DNA of 64,000 nucleotides from NCBI GenBank assembly GCA_944325595.1, contig CALVAQ010000004.1, forward strand, positions 1-64,000, given 5' to 3'. The position numbers were made by a program, and so were the translations under genes. Below, piece by piece: positions 1 through 7,534 of the stretch (within the stretch, counting starts at the first letter, position 1; every line of letters starts with the position of its first letter). The stretch is from Candidatus Gastranaerophilales bacterium. GTDB taxonomy: Bacteria > Cyanobacteriota > Vampirovibrionia > Gastranaerophilales > Gastranaerophilaceae. Under the pieces are notes generated by a model. It worked only from the letters and a program-made list of their open reading frames with translations. It did no database searches and had not been told where the DNA came from.

Positions 1-312
1 TGCTCTTGAGTAGAACCAAGCGAGCATTGCCGACAGCAATGCGAGTCGGTGAGAAGCCTGAATCAAGAGACGAGTAGACCCAACAAAAAAAAGACCTGGT
101 TAAAGGTCTTTTTTTAATCTCCGGGACATGGATTCTCTTGCATCGTAGGCGAAAGACAAGAGCCGTACGAGGCAGGATGCTCTTGAGTAGAACCAAGCGA
201 GCATTGCCGACAGCAATGCGAGTCGGTGAGAAGCCTGAATCAAGAGACGAGTAGCCCCAACAAAAAAAAGACCTGTTTAAAGGTCTTTTTTTAATCTCCG
301 GGACATGGATTC
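1..312. repeat. Direct repeat (135 bp, period 177) including the tRNA-Gln 3' end and terminator
   Basis: Positions 1-135 and 178-312 are the same sequence with two mismatches (78/255 and 99/276). Each copy holds a GC-rich stretch with a GCATTGC...GCAATGC hairpin, a rho-independent terminator and the last 17 bases of tRNA-Gln (minus strand). Only the right copy continues into the complete tRNA; the left one stops at the truncated tRNA edge, followed by 42 bp of unrelated sequence. The left copy starts at the window edge, so the array may extend further. Confidence 0.9.
262..288 (-). terminator. Rho-independent terminator of tRNA-Gln
   Basis: On the minus strand, just downstream of tRNA-Gln, an 8-bp stem (AAAGACCT/AGGTCTTT) is followed by a run of eight T. 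A near-identical copy lies at 85-111 inside the upstream direct repeat. Confidence 0.85.
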
Positions 313-366
313 GAACCACGATTAGATGATCCAGAGTCACCTGTCCTGCCGTTAGACGATCCCGGA
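296..366 (-). tRNA. tRNA-Gln (anticodon CTG)
   Basis: The minus strand folds as a 71-nt tRNA: acceptor TCCGGGA/TCCCGGA with discriminator G, D-arm GTC...GAC, anticodon stem GGTGA/TCATC around the loop CTCTGGA (anticodon CTG, reading CAG), and T-loop GGTTCGAATCC. No CCA is encoded. Its 3' end is duplicated 177 bp further downstream. Confidence 0.93.
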
Positions 367-381
367 ATGACTACAAATATT

Positions 382-409
382 ATTCTACCACCTGAGAAAT
401 TCTGGTCAA
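382..409 (-). promoter_or_regulatory. Sigma70-type promoter of tRNA-Gln
   Basis: On the minus strand, TTGACC (-35) and TAGAAT (-10) are separated by 16 bp and end 15 bp before the tRNA 5' end. Confidence 0.7.
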
Positions 410-431
410 TGGGTAGATACAGAACTTTTGT

Positions 432-1232
432 TTATATTTTTGTATATTGTGACATTAAATACAATCTGTACTGTAACTCTCCGCCGGACAGAGGCGGCTT
501 GTCCGGCATGTTGTTTGTTTTTAGGTATTCAAGCATTTTTTCTATCATGTCTAACGCATCTTGTTTGTTAAACAACATACTTGTATTTATCGCAAAATTA
601 TCAATTATTTCGGAAAGGATTTTTATCCTGTTATCAAAACCGCTTTGATTTATGTATGAATACAATTCTTCAGCAGAAGAGTTTTCTATAACGTAATCTT
701 TCAGGTTTGACATATCGCTGTTTGAAAAACCGAGATTTTGCATCACATTTATGTCATTTTGGATATAGCTTCCTACTTTTTCTTTGAATTCAGCCATCGT
801 ATAGCAGTTAGATTTTGCTATAATTTCGAGTTCTTGTTCGTTTTGACAGCCTCTTTCTTTCATAAAAGCTTCAAACTCTGCATCAATGTCATATCCGAGA
901 CCGTTTGTATAATTCTCATGTAAAAATAAATAATTCATTGCAAATTCGGATTTTGAATAAATTCCTGTAGCAATTCGTCTTCTTGCTGCCTCATCTTCTA
1001 TATACAATCCTTTTGATAAGTCAATTTGCACGGCTTCGGAATTATCAAAACCGCAGCCTCTATGCAAAGCTTTGCCGTTTTCGTTAACAGTCGACATGGC
1101 TGTATATATATTTACAGAAGATACAGATGTAACCACATTGTCCTCCATTCCCTTGCACAGTATAAAGTCTGTATTGAGTATTGTCATCGGTTGGATGCAC
1201 GAAATGATATTGCTATATTCAGAACCTTTCAA
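432..1232 (-). CDS. Hypothetical protein, possibly 5'-truncated
   Basis: A 266-residue soluble, acidic protein that I do not recognise. It has no signal peptide, membrane segment or known motif; the C-terminal half is rich in predicted helix. The longest frame starts at a TTG with no clear ribosome-binding site, and the inverted repeat at 1239-1295 begins only 7 bp upstream. Internal ATG codons (for example residues 16 and 29) also lack good ribosome-binding sites. The original 5' end may therefore have been replaced or cut by the repeat. The frame itself is long and uninterrupted. Confidence 0.6.
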   Translation of the reverse strand: MKGSEYSNIISCIQPMTILNTDFILCKGMEDNVVTSVSSVNIYTAMSTVNENGKALHRGCGFDNSEAVQIDLSKGLYIEDEAARRRIATGIYSKSEFAMNYLFLHENYTNGLGYDIDAEFEAFMKERGCQNEQELEIIAKSNCYTMAEFKEKVGSYIQNDINVMQNLGFSNSDMSNLKDYVIENSSAEELYSYINQSGFDNRIKILSEIIDNFAINTSMLFNKQDALDMIEKMLEYLKTNNMPDKPPLSGGELQYRLYLMSQYTKI

Positions 1233-1238
1233 GAATTG

Positions 1239-1330
1239 TAGGTTGGGATTTCTACCCCAACATTATAATTTTAGTTGGGCTGAAAGCCCAACCTATTCTG
1301 CTAACCAAAACTAGATTAGGGCTTCGCCCT
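1239..1330. repeat. Dispersed palindromic repeat cluster
   Basis: TAGGTTGGG (1239-1247) is the inverse of CCCAACCTA (1287-1295), with a perfect hairpin GTTGGGCT-GAA-AGCCCAAC at 1274-1292 inside. A short GGGC-TTC-GCCC palindrome follows at about 1318-1330, and a variant of GCTTCGCCCTGA recurs near 1580. Nothing here codes. It looks like an intergenic REP-type repeat lying against the 5' end of the neighbouring gene. Confidence 0.7.
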
Positions 1331-1376
1331 GAAACCCGTTTGAAATTAATATGGCTTCGTTCCTAACGCCATTATT

Positions 1377-1512
1377 ACTGTCATCCTGAGGAATGAGCGT
1401 AGCGAACGAGCTCAGGATCTTACAGGATAAGTGGTGTCACACCAAGCTGGCAAGATTCTGAACACAGCTATATCATTGTGGCGATGTTTTTTTAATGCTT
1501 CAGAATGACAGT
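1377..1512. mobile_element. MITE-like element with imperfect terminal inverted repeats
   Basis: The left end ACTGTCATCCTGAGG and the inverse of the right end (ACTGTCATTCTGAAG) match at 13 of 15 positions over a 136-bp, non-coding element. An inner CTGAG...CTCAG hairpin lies near the left end. No transposase is encoded. The rest of the 1233-1646 gap contains only the neighbouring palindromes and AT-rich sequence. Confidence 0.55.
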
Positions 1513-1646
1513 TAGTTTTCTGCTTTTTTGACTAATCGATTTAATAATACATTCGGGTTCGGATTGGAGCCATGTTAAGCTTCGCCCTGATTATTGAAGT
1601 TTGCGGGATTTGGTATTTTGTTTTGAATTTAGTATATTTTTATTTT

Positions 1647-2336
1647 TCAATTTGCTGAATTGTTTAAAATTTTAATGTCTTCGGAATCTATTGTTTCGTC
1701 TTCTGAGCCGGTTGTGCTGTTCAGAAAAATATTGTAGTTTTCATACTCGGTATTTACCGCATCAATGCTTCCGAGTCTTGCTGCTGCTTCTACTGATTCG
1801 GGTCTTATTTTTATGGCTTTCTGGTAATGGAATTTTGCTTTTTTTATATCGTCCATTTTTTCGTAGCACAATCCCATCTTGTAATTTGTGTAATAGTCAT
1901 ATTTAAATCCGTTGTTGTATGCCTGATTAAAAAAATCCAAAGCCTGTGTGTATTCGCCTTCTCTAAAAAAAGTTTCTCCAAGATAATAATTGACTTTCGG
2001 ATTTTGCTCATTGAAGTTCAAAGCAATCATCAAAACATTTTGTGCATCTTTAAGCCTGTTTTGATGCAGAGCAACACGTGCGTGTCCGATTAGGGCATTA
2101 GGGTTGGACAAATCAAGGCGGCTCGCCTGATAGTAGTAGTATCTTGCTGCATTAAGGTACCTGTCAGAATTTGATTTGTTTTGCATTTTTTCATAATAGT
2201 CCAGAATTTTGTCACCTTTTTTGCAGTATTCAATTGCCTGCATTTCAGGAGCAGTCAGCCGGCATTCGGCATTCTGTACGGAAAATACTGTAAATATTAA
2301 TAAGAAAAATATAAAAACTATAGCAAATTTTTTCAT
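1647..2336 (-). CDS. Secreted TPR-repeat protein
   Basis: A 229-residue protein. The N-terminus has a short basic start and a hydrophobic core (residues 4-20), a signal peptide ending near the AEC at 23-25. Residues 57 to about 190 form around four tetratricopeptide repeats, with typical spacing of Y/A/L/G positions ('YYLGETFFREGEYTQALDFF', 'KMGLCYEKMDDIKKAKFHYQ', a 'RPESVEAAARLG' end). TPR arrays bind partner proteins, here probably in the periplasm. It is divergently transcribed from nuoJ. No Shine-Dalgarno sequence is obvious at the ATG. Confidence 0.8.
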   Translation of the reverse strand: MKKFAIVFIFFLLIFTVFSVQNAECRLTAPEMQAIEYCKKGDKILDYYEKMQNKSNSDRYLNAARYYYYQASRLDLSNPNALIGHARVALHQNRLKDAQNVLMIALNFNEQNPKVNYYLGETFFREGEYTQALDFFNQAYNNGFKYDYYTNYKMGLCYEKMDDIKKAKFHYQKAIKIRPESVEAAARLGSIDAVNTEYENYNIFLNSTTGSEDETIDSEDIKILNNSAN

Positions 2337-2438
2337 ATATTTTTTAGCTTAATAATTCACAACATTGTTATTATAACACGTTTAAATATGCTATATTTAG
2401 AAATATCAAAGAAAGTTAATCGGAGAAAACAAAGGCTG

Positions 2439-2981
2439 ATGGCGCCGGATTTTGTATATTTTTATGTTTTTGCATTTTTGATGATTTCAAGTGCACTGGG
2501 GATAATTTTTGCACCCAGAATGTATCTTTCACTGTTATCATTGTTTTTTCTTGTAGTCTTTTCTTCCCTTTTGTATTTGAGGCTGAATGCTGTATATCTG
2601 TCCGTTTTTCAATTTATCCTTTGCGGTTTATGTTTGTTTGTATATGTGTTTCTGTTGTTAAAAAAAATAGGAAGGTTAAACTTGAGCTTAAAGCTTGTAA
2701 AACCTGCAAAAATCGTTATGAGTTCTTTCTTTATTCTTTTGTTCGGAATATGCGCTTGTATCTTTTTTAGAAAAGAATTTTCAAATTCTCTTTTTGAAAT
2801 ATTTAATTCTGTTGCGGAAAAATCCTCTGATGTTGTAAATTTTGGAATGCATGTATTTCCTCTGCATTTGATATTGCTGCTTGTACTGGTCAGTGCTGTA
2901 GTGATAAGAGTGTTTCTTCTTGCTTCTCAGAACAATAACGCTCAGCCAGATGAAGACATAATCGAAGGAGACTCAAAATGA
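2439..2981 (+). CDS. nuoJ: Complex I subunit J-like membrane protein (degenerate)
   Basis: A 180-residue membrane protein with about five hydrophobic segments, first gene of the nuoJKLMN operon. The motif FYVFAF...SALGIIFAP near the start and the later 'QFILCGLCLFVYVFLLL' segment match NuoJ ('QVLVYVGAIMVLFLFVVML' in typical members). The conserved acidic residue before that helix is replaced (NAVY instead of GAEF) and the conserved VYVGA of helix 3 is CGLCL. I chose the ATG at 2439 because NuoJ homology begins there, with AAGG and GGAG upstream; an ATG at 2388 would add 17 residues without a ribosome-binding site. The stop overlaps nuoK by 4 bp. Confidence 0.85.
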   Translation: MAPDFVYFYVFAFLMISSALGIIFAPRMYLSLLSLFFLVVFSSLLYLRLNAVYLSVFQFILCGLCLFVYVFLLLKKIGRLNLSLKLVKPAKIVMSSFFILLFGICACIFFRKEFSNSLFEIFNSVAEKSSDVVNFGMHVFPLHLILLLVLVSAVVIRVFLLASQNNNAQPDEDIIEGDSK

Positions 2982-3304
2982 TAGACAGCTTTTTGAATAT
3001 CGGTATGATGCATTATTTGATACTGTCTTTTATTCTGTTTTTGACAGGGCTTTTGGGTGTTGTTGTTTCAAGAAATCTTTTGAGAATTGTAATGTCTTTG
3101 TTTGTTATTACCGTTTCAATAGTGCTGAGTTTTCTTGCATTTGGCTGTTATTGTGACAATTCGCTGGACAATGCAAATATAATGGGTATCTTTATTCTGC
3201 TGATTAGTGTATTGCAGACGATAATTGCGGTTGTTATTCTGTACAAAATATATCAGGCGAATGAATATCTTGATGCTGAAAAAATAAAAAACAAGGAGAA
3301 CTAA
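2978..3304 (+). CDS. nuoK: Complex I subunit K-like membrane protein lacking both key glutamates
   Basis: A 108-residue, three-helix protein that aligns with NuoK over its whole length ('HYLILSFILFLTGLLGVV', 'SRNLLRIVMSL'). In NuoK two buried glutamates (E36 and E72 in E. coli) carry the proton path to the pumping subunits. Here the first position is Phe42 (MSLFVI instead of GLEIM) and the second is Gln80 (SVLQTI instead of AAEAS). The frame is intact, overlaps nuoJ by 4 bp and nuoL by 1 bp, so it is translationally coupled. The subunit assignment is secure; normal proton coupling is doubtful. Confidence 0.88.
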   Translation: MIDSFLNIGMMHYLILSFILFLTGLLGVVVSRNLLRIVMSLFVITVSIVLSFLAFGCYCDNSLDNANIMGIFILLISVLQTIIAVVILYKIYQANEYLDAEKIKNKEN

Positions 3305-4461
3305 TGGAATTTTTTGTTGAAAATATAAATCTGCTTTTGTTTCTGCCGGCTGTTATGTGTGCTATTATCGGGTTTAACGGGCTTGTTTCAAACAAAATTG
3401 AGAAAAGCACAGTGTTTTTGATAAATCTGGTGTTTTCTCTGGTTTGCGTAATTTTTTCCTGTGCAGTTTTTAAGTATTCCATAATAGATAATATGAGCGT
3501 TGCTTCAAATTTCTCCTGGATTACGCTCGATAATGTGAATTTTTATCTCGGTACATATCTTGATAAGGTGTCCGTATCTTTTCTTTTCGTTGTCGAGTTG
3601 ATAAGTATTTTGCTTCAGGCGGTTTCTTATTTAAAGTTAAAAAACGAGTATAATTATCCCAAACTGCTATTTTTGCAAAATCTGTTTCTGCTTGGTATTG
3701 CAGGATGTTTTATCAGTCCGAATTTGTTTCAAACATATCTTTTTTGTGAGGTCACTGGTATTGCCGGATATTTGCTGATTAATTTTGATTTTTCAAACAG
3801 AGAAGAGTCAAAGGCAGGGATAAAGTCATATATTTTTAACAGAACAGGTGATATCGCTCTTTTGTTTTGTGTTTTGACAATATTGTATTTTGCGGTTGTT
3901 TATAATCAGCTGAATAATGCAGAGGCTTTGTCCTATGCAAATATGAACAATCTCGCAATTTCTATCAGTTCTCTTTTGAACGAACCCTTGTACATTATGT
4001 TTTGTTCGGCGCTTTTGTTTGTAATTGTTATGAAATTTATGCAGGCTTTTATATATATCACATTTGAAAACAATGACAGAAATCCTTTTTCGAAGGCAAT
4101 ATTTTTTCAAAACAGTCTTTTTGTCTTGTTGGGAATCTATTTGTTTTTGAGAGCGGGGGCTTTTTTCGGAATTTTGGAAATAAACTGGCTCTGGGCTGTT
4201 TTTGTATTATTTGTTTTGTTTGTTTTTCTGGGTATTCTAAACAGATGGTTTATTTCTTTTTGCAAAATGCTCGGCTGGATAGAGAAATATATTGTTGAAA
4301 CAGCTGTAAATCTGACAGAACTTTCTGTCAGGGCGTTATCATATATATGCTGCAGGTTTCAGGCGGGAAATTTTCAGGCTTATTTGACATATTCAATTGT
4401 CGGATTGGTTTTGATTTTTATATTTGTGTTGATTTTTTATGAAATGGTTATAAAGGTATAA
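3304..4461 (+). CDS. nuoL: Shortened complex I subunit L-like antiporter subunit
   Basis: A 385-residue protein; NuoL is usually 600 or more. The N-terminal half aligns with NuoL (LDKVSVSFLF helix, 'LFCEVTGIAGYLLINF' with Glu149 at the conserved GWEG position, 'YIFNRTGDIALLFCV', Lys244 in the helix that normally reads GKSAQ). The lumenal motif W-PDAM-GPTPVSALIHAATMV is unrecognisable (residues 251-283), and the next roughly 200 residues, with the second half of the channel, are absent. The sequence jumps to a typical NuoL tail ('RFQAGNFQAYLTYSIVGL'). No frameshift is visible; the short form is a continuous frame in the middle of the operon. Confidence 0.85.
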   Translation: MEFFVENINLLLFLPAVMCAIIGFNGLVSNKIEKSTVFLINLVFSLVCVIFSCAVFKYSIIDNMSVASNFSWITLDNVNFYLGTYLDKVSVSFLFVVELISILLQAVSYLKLKNEYNYPKLLFLQNLFLLGIAGCFISPNLFQTYLFCEVTGIAGYLLINFDFSNREESKAGIKSYIFNRTGDIALLFCVLTILYFAVVYNQLNNAEALSYANMNNLAISISSLLNEPLYIMFCSALLFVIVMKFMQAFIYITFENNDRNPFSKAIFFQNSLFVLLGIYLFLRAGAFFGILEINWLWAVFVLFVLFVFLGILNRWFISFCKMLGWIEKYIVETAVNLTELSVRALSYICCRFQAGNFQAYLTYSIVGLVLIFIFVLIFYEMVIKV

Positions 4462-4473
4462 AACGGAGAATAT

Positions 4474-5997
4474 ATGAGCTTTTTGTCTTTGATATGGTTA
4501 ATTCTTTCACCGGTAATAGTTGCGTTGATTTTAATGCTTCCGAATTTTCCGAACCATCAGGTCAAAATCAGACGTTTTGCAAAATGGTTTGCGGGGTTGC
4601 ATTTTGTTTATGCACTGCTGTTTCTGGTGTTTTTTGATACCAGCATGTTCGGGATGTCTTATGAAAAAGAGTTAACTTTGTTTGGAATGTCCTGGCTGAA
4701 AAGTCTCGGTATCAGTGCAAAATTCGGTGTTGACGGAATAGCTCTGCTGTTTGTTGTTTTGACAACATTTGTAGTGCTGATTACTCTGTTTATGAGCAAA
4801 ATTCATATACGCACAAAACATAAGCTGTATTATTCCCTTGTGTTTCTGCTTGAGGCGGCAATTCTTGGAACATTATGCGCAAAAGATATGTTTGTGTTTT
4901 TTGTTTTCTGGGAGTTGTCATTGATTCCTCTGTATTTTCTTATCTCTCAATGGGGAAATTCAGAGGCAAGAAGAGCTGCAATGAGATTTATATTTGCATC
5001 TTTTGTCGCAAATATGTTTTTGTTTTTCGGAATGCTGATATTGTACTATTACAACTTTGCAATAAGTAACGTACTGACGGCAAACATAGAGACATTGAAT
5101 ATGGATTCCACCTTTTATCCTTTGTGGTTTCAGGTGTTTGTATTCGTTAATTTTCTTATTGGTTTTGCAATGCGTGTTCCGTTTGCGTTTTTTCACAACT
5201 GGTATCCCGATATACAGAGCAAATCGAGTGCTCCCGTAAATATTCTTCTCTCCGGCTTTGTCTTCAATACGGGTGTTTATGGGCTCATCAGGTTTAATAT
5301 TCAAGTATTCCCTGAAATATTCAAACTATTTGCTCCCGTTTTGATGATATGGGGTCTTGTGAATATAGTTTATGCCGGTGCGCAGTCTATCATTCAGCCC
5401 GAAGTAAAAAAAATGGTGTCTTATGCACAGACATCAACTGCTGGTTTTGTTATGCTCGGACTTGCATGTCTAAACACAGTAGGGTTTAACGGAGCTGTGT
5501 TTACGGCAATTGCTTCATCTGTTGTCTATAGTTCGTTATTTGTTGTGATTTCATGTATAGAATTCAGAACAAAAAATACATATATTACATCTCTCGGCGG
5601 TATAGGACAGGTAATGCCCAAATGCATGTATCTGGCATTGATAGTGTGCTTTGCTGCAATAGGTGTTCCGTTTTTGGTTATGTTTACACCAAAACTTCTT
5701 GTTTTGACAGGAACAATGCTTTCAAACCTTGATCAGCAGCTGATGGTAAAAATAGCGGCGGTTATAGGATTGTGCGCTATAGCTGTTTCGGCGGGATATA
5801 TTATGTACTTTTTCTACAAAGTTTTTTGTTCCGTACTGCTGGAACAGTGGAAAAAGCTCAAAGATTTGAGCCCGCAGGAGACTGCTGTGTTGAGTGCATT
5901 GAGTCTCGTTATTATTTATCTCGGGATAAACCCTATGAGCATAATAAATGTTTATCAGTCTGTTTCGAGTATAATTCTTGATATATTGCAGGTGTAG
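4474..5997 (+). CDS. nuoM: Complex I subunit M-like antiporter subunit with altered channel residues
   Basis: A 507-residue polytopic protein of normal NuoM length, preceded by CGGAGAATAT. It aligns along its length: 'FVFWELSLIPLYFLISQWG' keeps the helix-5 glutamate (E147). Lysine 234 of E. coli NuoM is Arg234 (FAMRVP), the central lysine 265 is Asn265 (FVFNTGVYG), the histidine of helix 11 is gone (SSVVYSSLF), and glutamate 407 is Lys407 (MFTPKLLVL). The protein is clearly a NuoM relative, but several residues that conduct protons in the family are missing. It sits 12 bp after nuoL. Confidence 0.9.
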   Translation: MSFLSLIWLILSPVIVALILMLPNFPNHQVKIRRFAKWFAGLHFVYALLFLVFFDTSMFGMSYEKELTLFGMSWLKSLGISAKFGVDGIALLFVVLTTFVVLITLFMSKIHIRTKHKLYYSLVFLLEAAILGTLCAKDMFVFFVFWELSLIPLYFLISQWGNSEARRAAMRFIFASFVANMFLFFGMLILYYYNFAISNVLTANIETLNMDSTFYPLWFQVFVFVNFLIGFAMRVPFAFFHNWYPDIQSKSSAPVNILLSGFVFNTGVYGLIRFNIQVFPEIFKLFAPVLMIWGLVNIVYAGAQSIIQPEVKKMVSYAQTSTAGFVMLGLACLNTVGFNGAVFTAIASSVVYSSLFVVISCIEFRTKNTYITSLGGIGQVMPKCMYLALIVCFAAIGVPFLVMFTPKLLVLTGTMLSNLDQQLMVKIAAVIGLCAIAVSAGYIMYFFYKVFCSVLLEQWKKLKDLSPQETAVLSALSLVIIYLGINPMSIINVYQSVSSIILDILQV

Positions 5998-6030
5998 TCA
6001 AATATCATATAAGCAACGGGAGAGCGGAGA

Positions 6031-7485
6031 ATGTCAGAGTTTATAAATATGATTTCAACAGCATATTTGCCGGAATTTATCATAATAGTTTTTGTTTTGA
6101 TAAATATTTTTGCTTCGCTGTTTTTTGATACCAAATTTTATAAACTCTCAAAATGGATTGCTCTTCTTGGAATAGTGCTTGCAATAGGTTCTACTTTCTA
6201 TCTTCAGATTGAGCCCGAGGCATATGCTTTTGACGGAATGTTTTTGAGCAATATTTATACCGTATTTTTCAAAATATTGATTTTAATTTGCGGATTTTTC
6301 CTGATTCTTTTGTCGAGGAATATGATTAGAGAAAAACGGGACAGAGCGTTTGAATATTTTACGGTATTTCTTGCCGGAATTTTGTTTGCAATGTGCACGG
6401 TGAGCGCAACTGATTTTGTCGGATTGTTTGTTGCGCTAGAAGCTTTGGGGTTGAGCTGTTATATGCTTTTGTCTTTTACAAAAGGTCCGGATTCAAAACA
6501 GCTTACTTTCGGATATCTTGTTCAGGGTGCTGTAGTTTCTTCGATGTTTTTGCTCGGAGTTTCTTTGATATACGGCTTGTGCGCTCAGGTCAATTTTGAT
6601 GAAATAAGCCTTTATTTTGCAAACGCAAACGTAATGCAGTCACAACCCCAGATTTTGCTGACGTTTTCATTGATAATGCTGGCTTGCACATTTTTGTTCA
6701 AACTCGGGCTTGTTCCTTTTTCTAGCTGGCTGCCGGATACGTTTAAGGGTGCATCTTATCCGATATGTGCTTATATTTCATCAATTCCCGTTCTGGCATG
6801 TTTTGGAATTTTGGCAAAGCTTTTGATGATTTTTTATCATTACACATTTACGATGAAAATAGTTTTTGCCATTATTGCTGTTGTGACAATAGTCCTCGGG
6901 TCTTTGTCCGCAATCAGACAGGAAAACCTCAAAAGACTCATGGCATACTCAATGAGTGTGCAGTCAGGAATAATGCTGCTGGGTTTGTGCGTTTTTTCAG
7001 TGTATAGTTTATCCGGTGTTTTGTTCTATTTATTTTGCTATGTGTTTGCAAATATAGGAGCATGGGCGGCAATTATTCTTTTGTATAATTCCGCAAAATT
7101 GGAGTATTTGGATGACCTGAAGGGCTTGTGGTATCACAGACCGTATTATGTTCTGGCGTTTACTGTTGTTTTGATTGCACTTGCCGGGCTTGCTCCGACC
7201 TGCGGATTTGTTGCAAAATTGTATATCTTCTCTGCAGTTGCACGTTCGGGCTTTGTGTTTTTGCCGTTTTTGATGATTGCCTTGATTTCCTCCGTCATAA
7301 TGATTTATGCATACTGGCGCATCATAAGAAGTATGTTCAGAAGAGTTGAAACAGATATTGCTATTGATAATAAAGTGATTTCTTCAAAATATATATTGTA
7401 TTTTTGTTCATTTGCAACAGTATTTATTTGCTTTTTTGCTGACAAATTGGTCAGATTGTGTCAGCTTGTTGCTTATTATATGTAG
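6031..7485 (+). CDS. nuoN: Complex I subunit N-like antiporter subunit with altered channel residues
   Basis: A 484-residue polytopic protein of normal NuoN length and last gene of the operon, with GGGAG/GGAG just upstream. It keeps the helix-5 glutamate (E137, VALEALG), the helix-7 lysine (K224, FLFKLGLVPF), 'NLKRLMAYS' and the late lysine K396 (GFVAKLY). The central lysine of helix 8 (STAPKAA in typical NuoN) is Val254 (SSIPVLA), and PFHxW is PFSSW. It resembles the neighbouring nuoK/L/M genes in keeping fold-defining residues while losing part of the proton path. No good terminator follows; only a weak CGACA...TGTCG palindrome at about 7487-7504. Confidence 0.9.
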   Translation: MSEFINMISTAYLPEFIIIVFVLINIFASLFFDTKFYKLSKWIALLGIVLAIGSTFYLQIEPEAYAFDGMFLSNIYTVFFKILILICGFFLILLSRNMIREKRDRAFEYFTVFLAGILFAMCTVSATDFVGLFVALEALGLSCYMLLSFTKGPDSKQLTFGYLVQGAVVSSMFLLGVSLIYGLCAQVNFDEISLYFANANVMQSQPQILLTFSLIMLACTFLFKLGLVPFSSWLPDTFKGASYPICAYISSIPVLACFGILAKLLMIFYHYTFTMKIVFAIIAVVTIVLGSLSAIRQENLKRLMAYSMSVQSGIMLLGLCVFSVYSLSGVLFYLFCYVFANIGAWAAIILLYNSAKLEYLDDLKGLWYHRPYYVLAFTVVLIALAGLAPTCGFVAKLYIFSAVARSGFVFLPFLMIALISSVIMIYAYWRIIRSMFRRVETDIAIDNKVISSKYILYFCSFATVFICFFADKLVRLCQLVAYYM

Positions 7486-7534
7486 CACGACATAGTTAAC
7501 TGTCGGAAACCATATATTGAAGCAATCAGAAAAA

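Noticed and set aside
2439..7485. Mrp-type sodium/proton antiporter operon
   Set aside because: The J, K and N homologies and the NuoL C-terminal tail fit complex I better, and mrp-specific small subunits (E, F, G) are absent.
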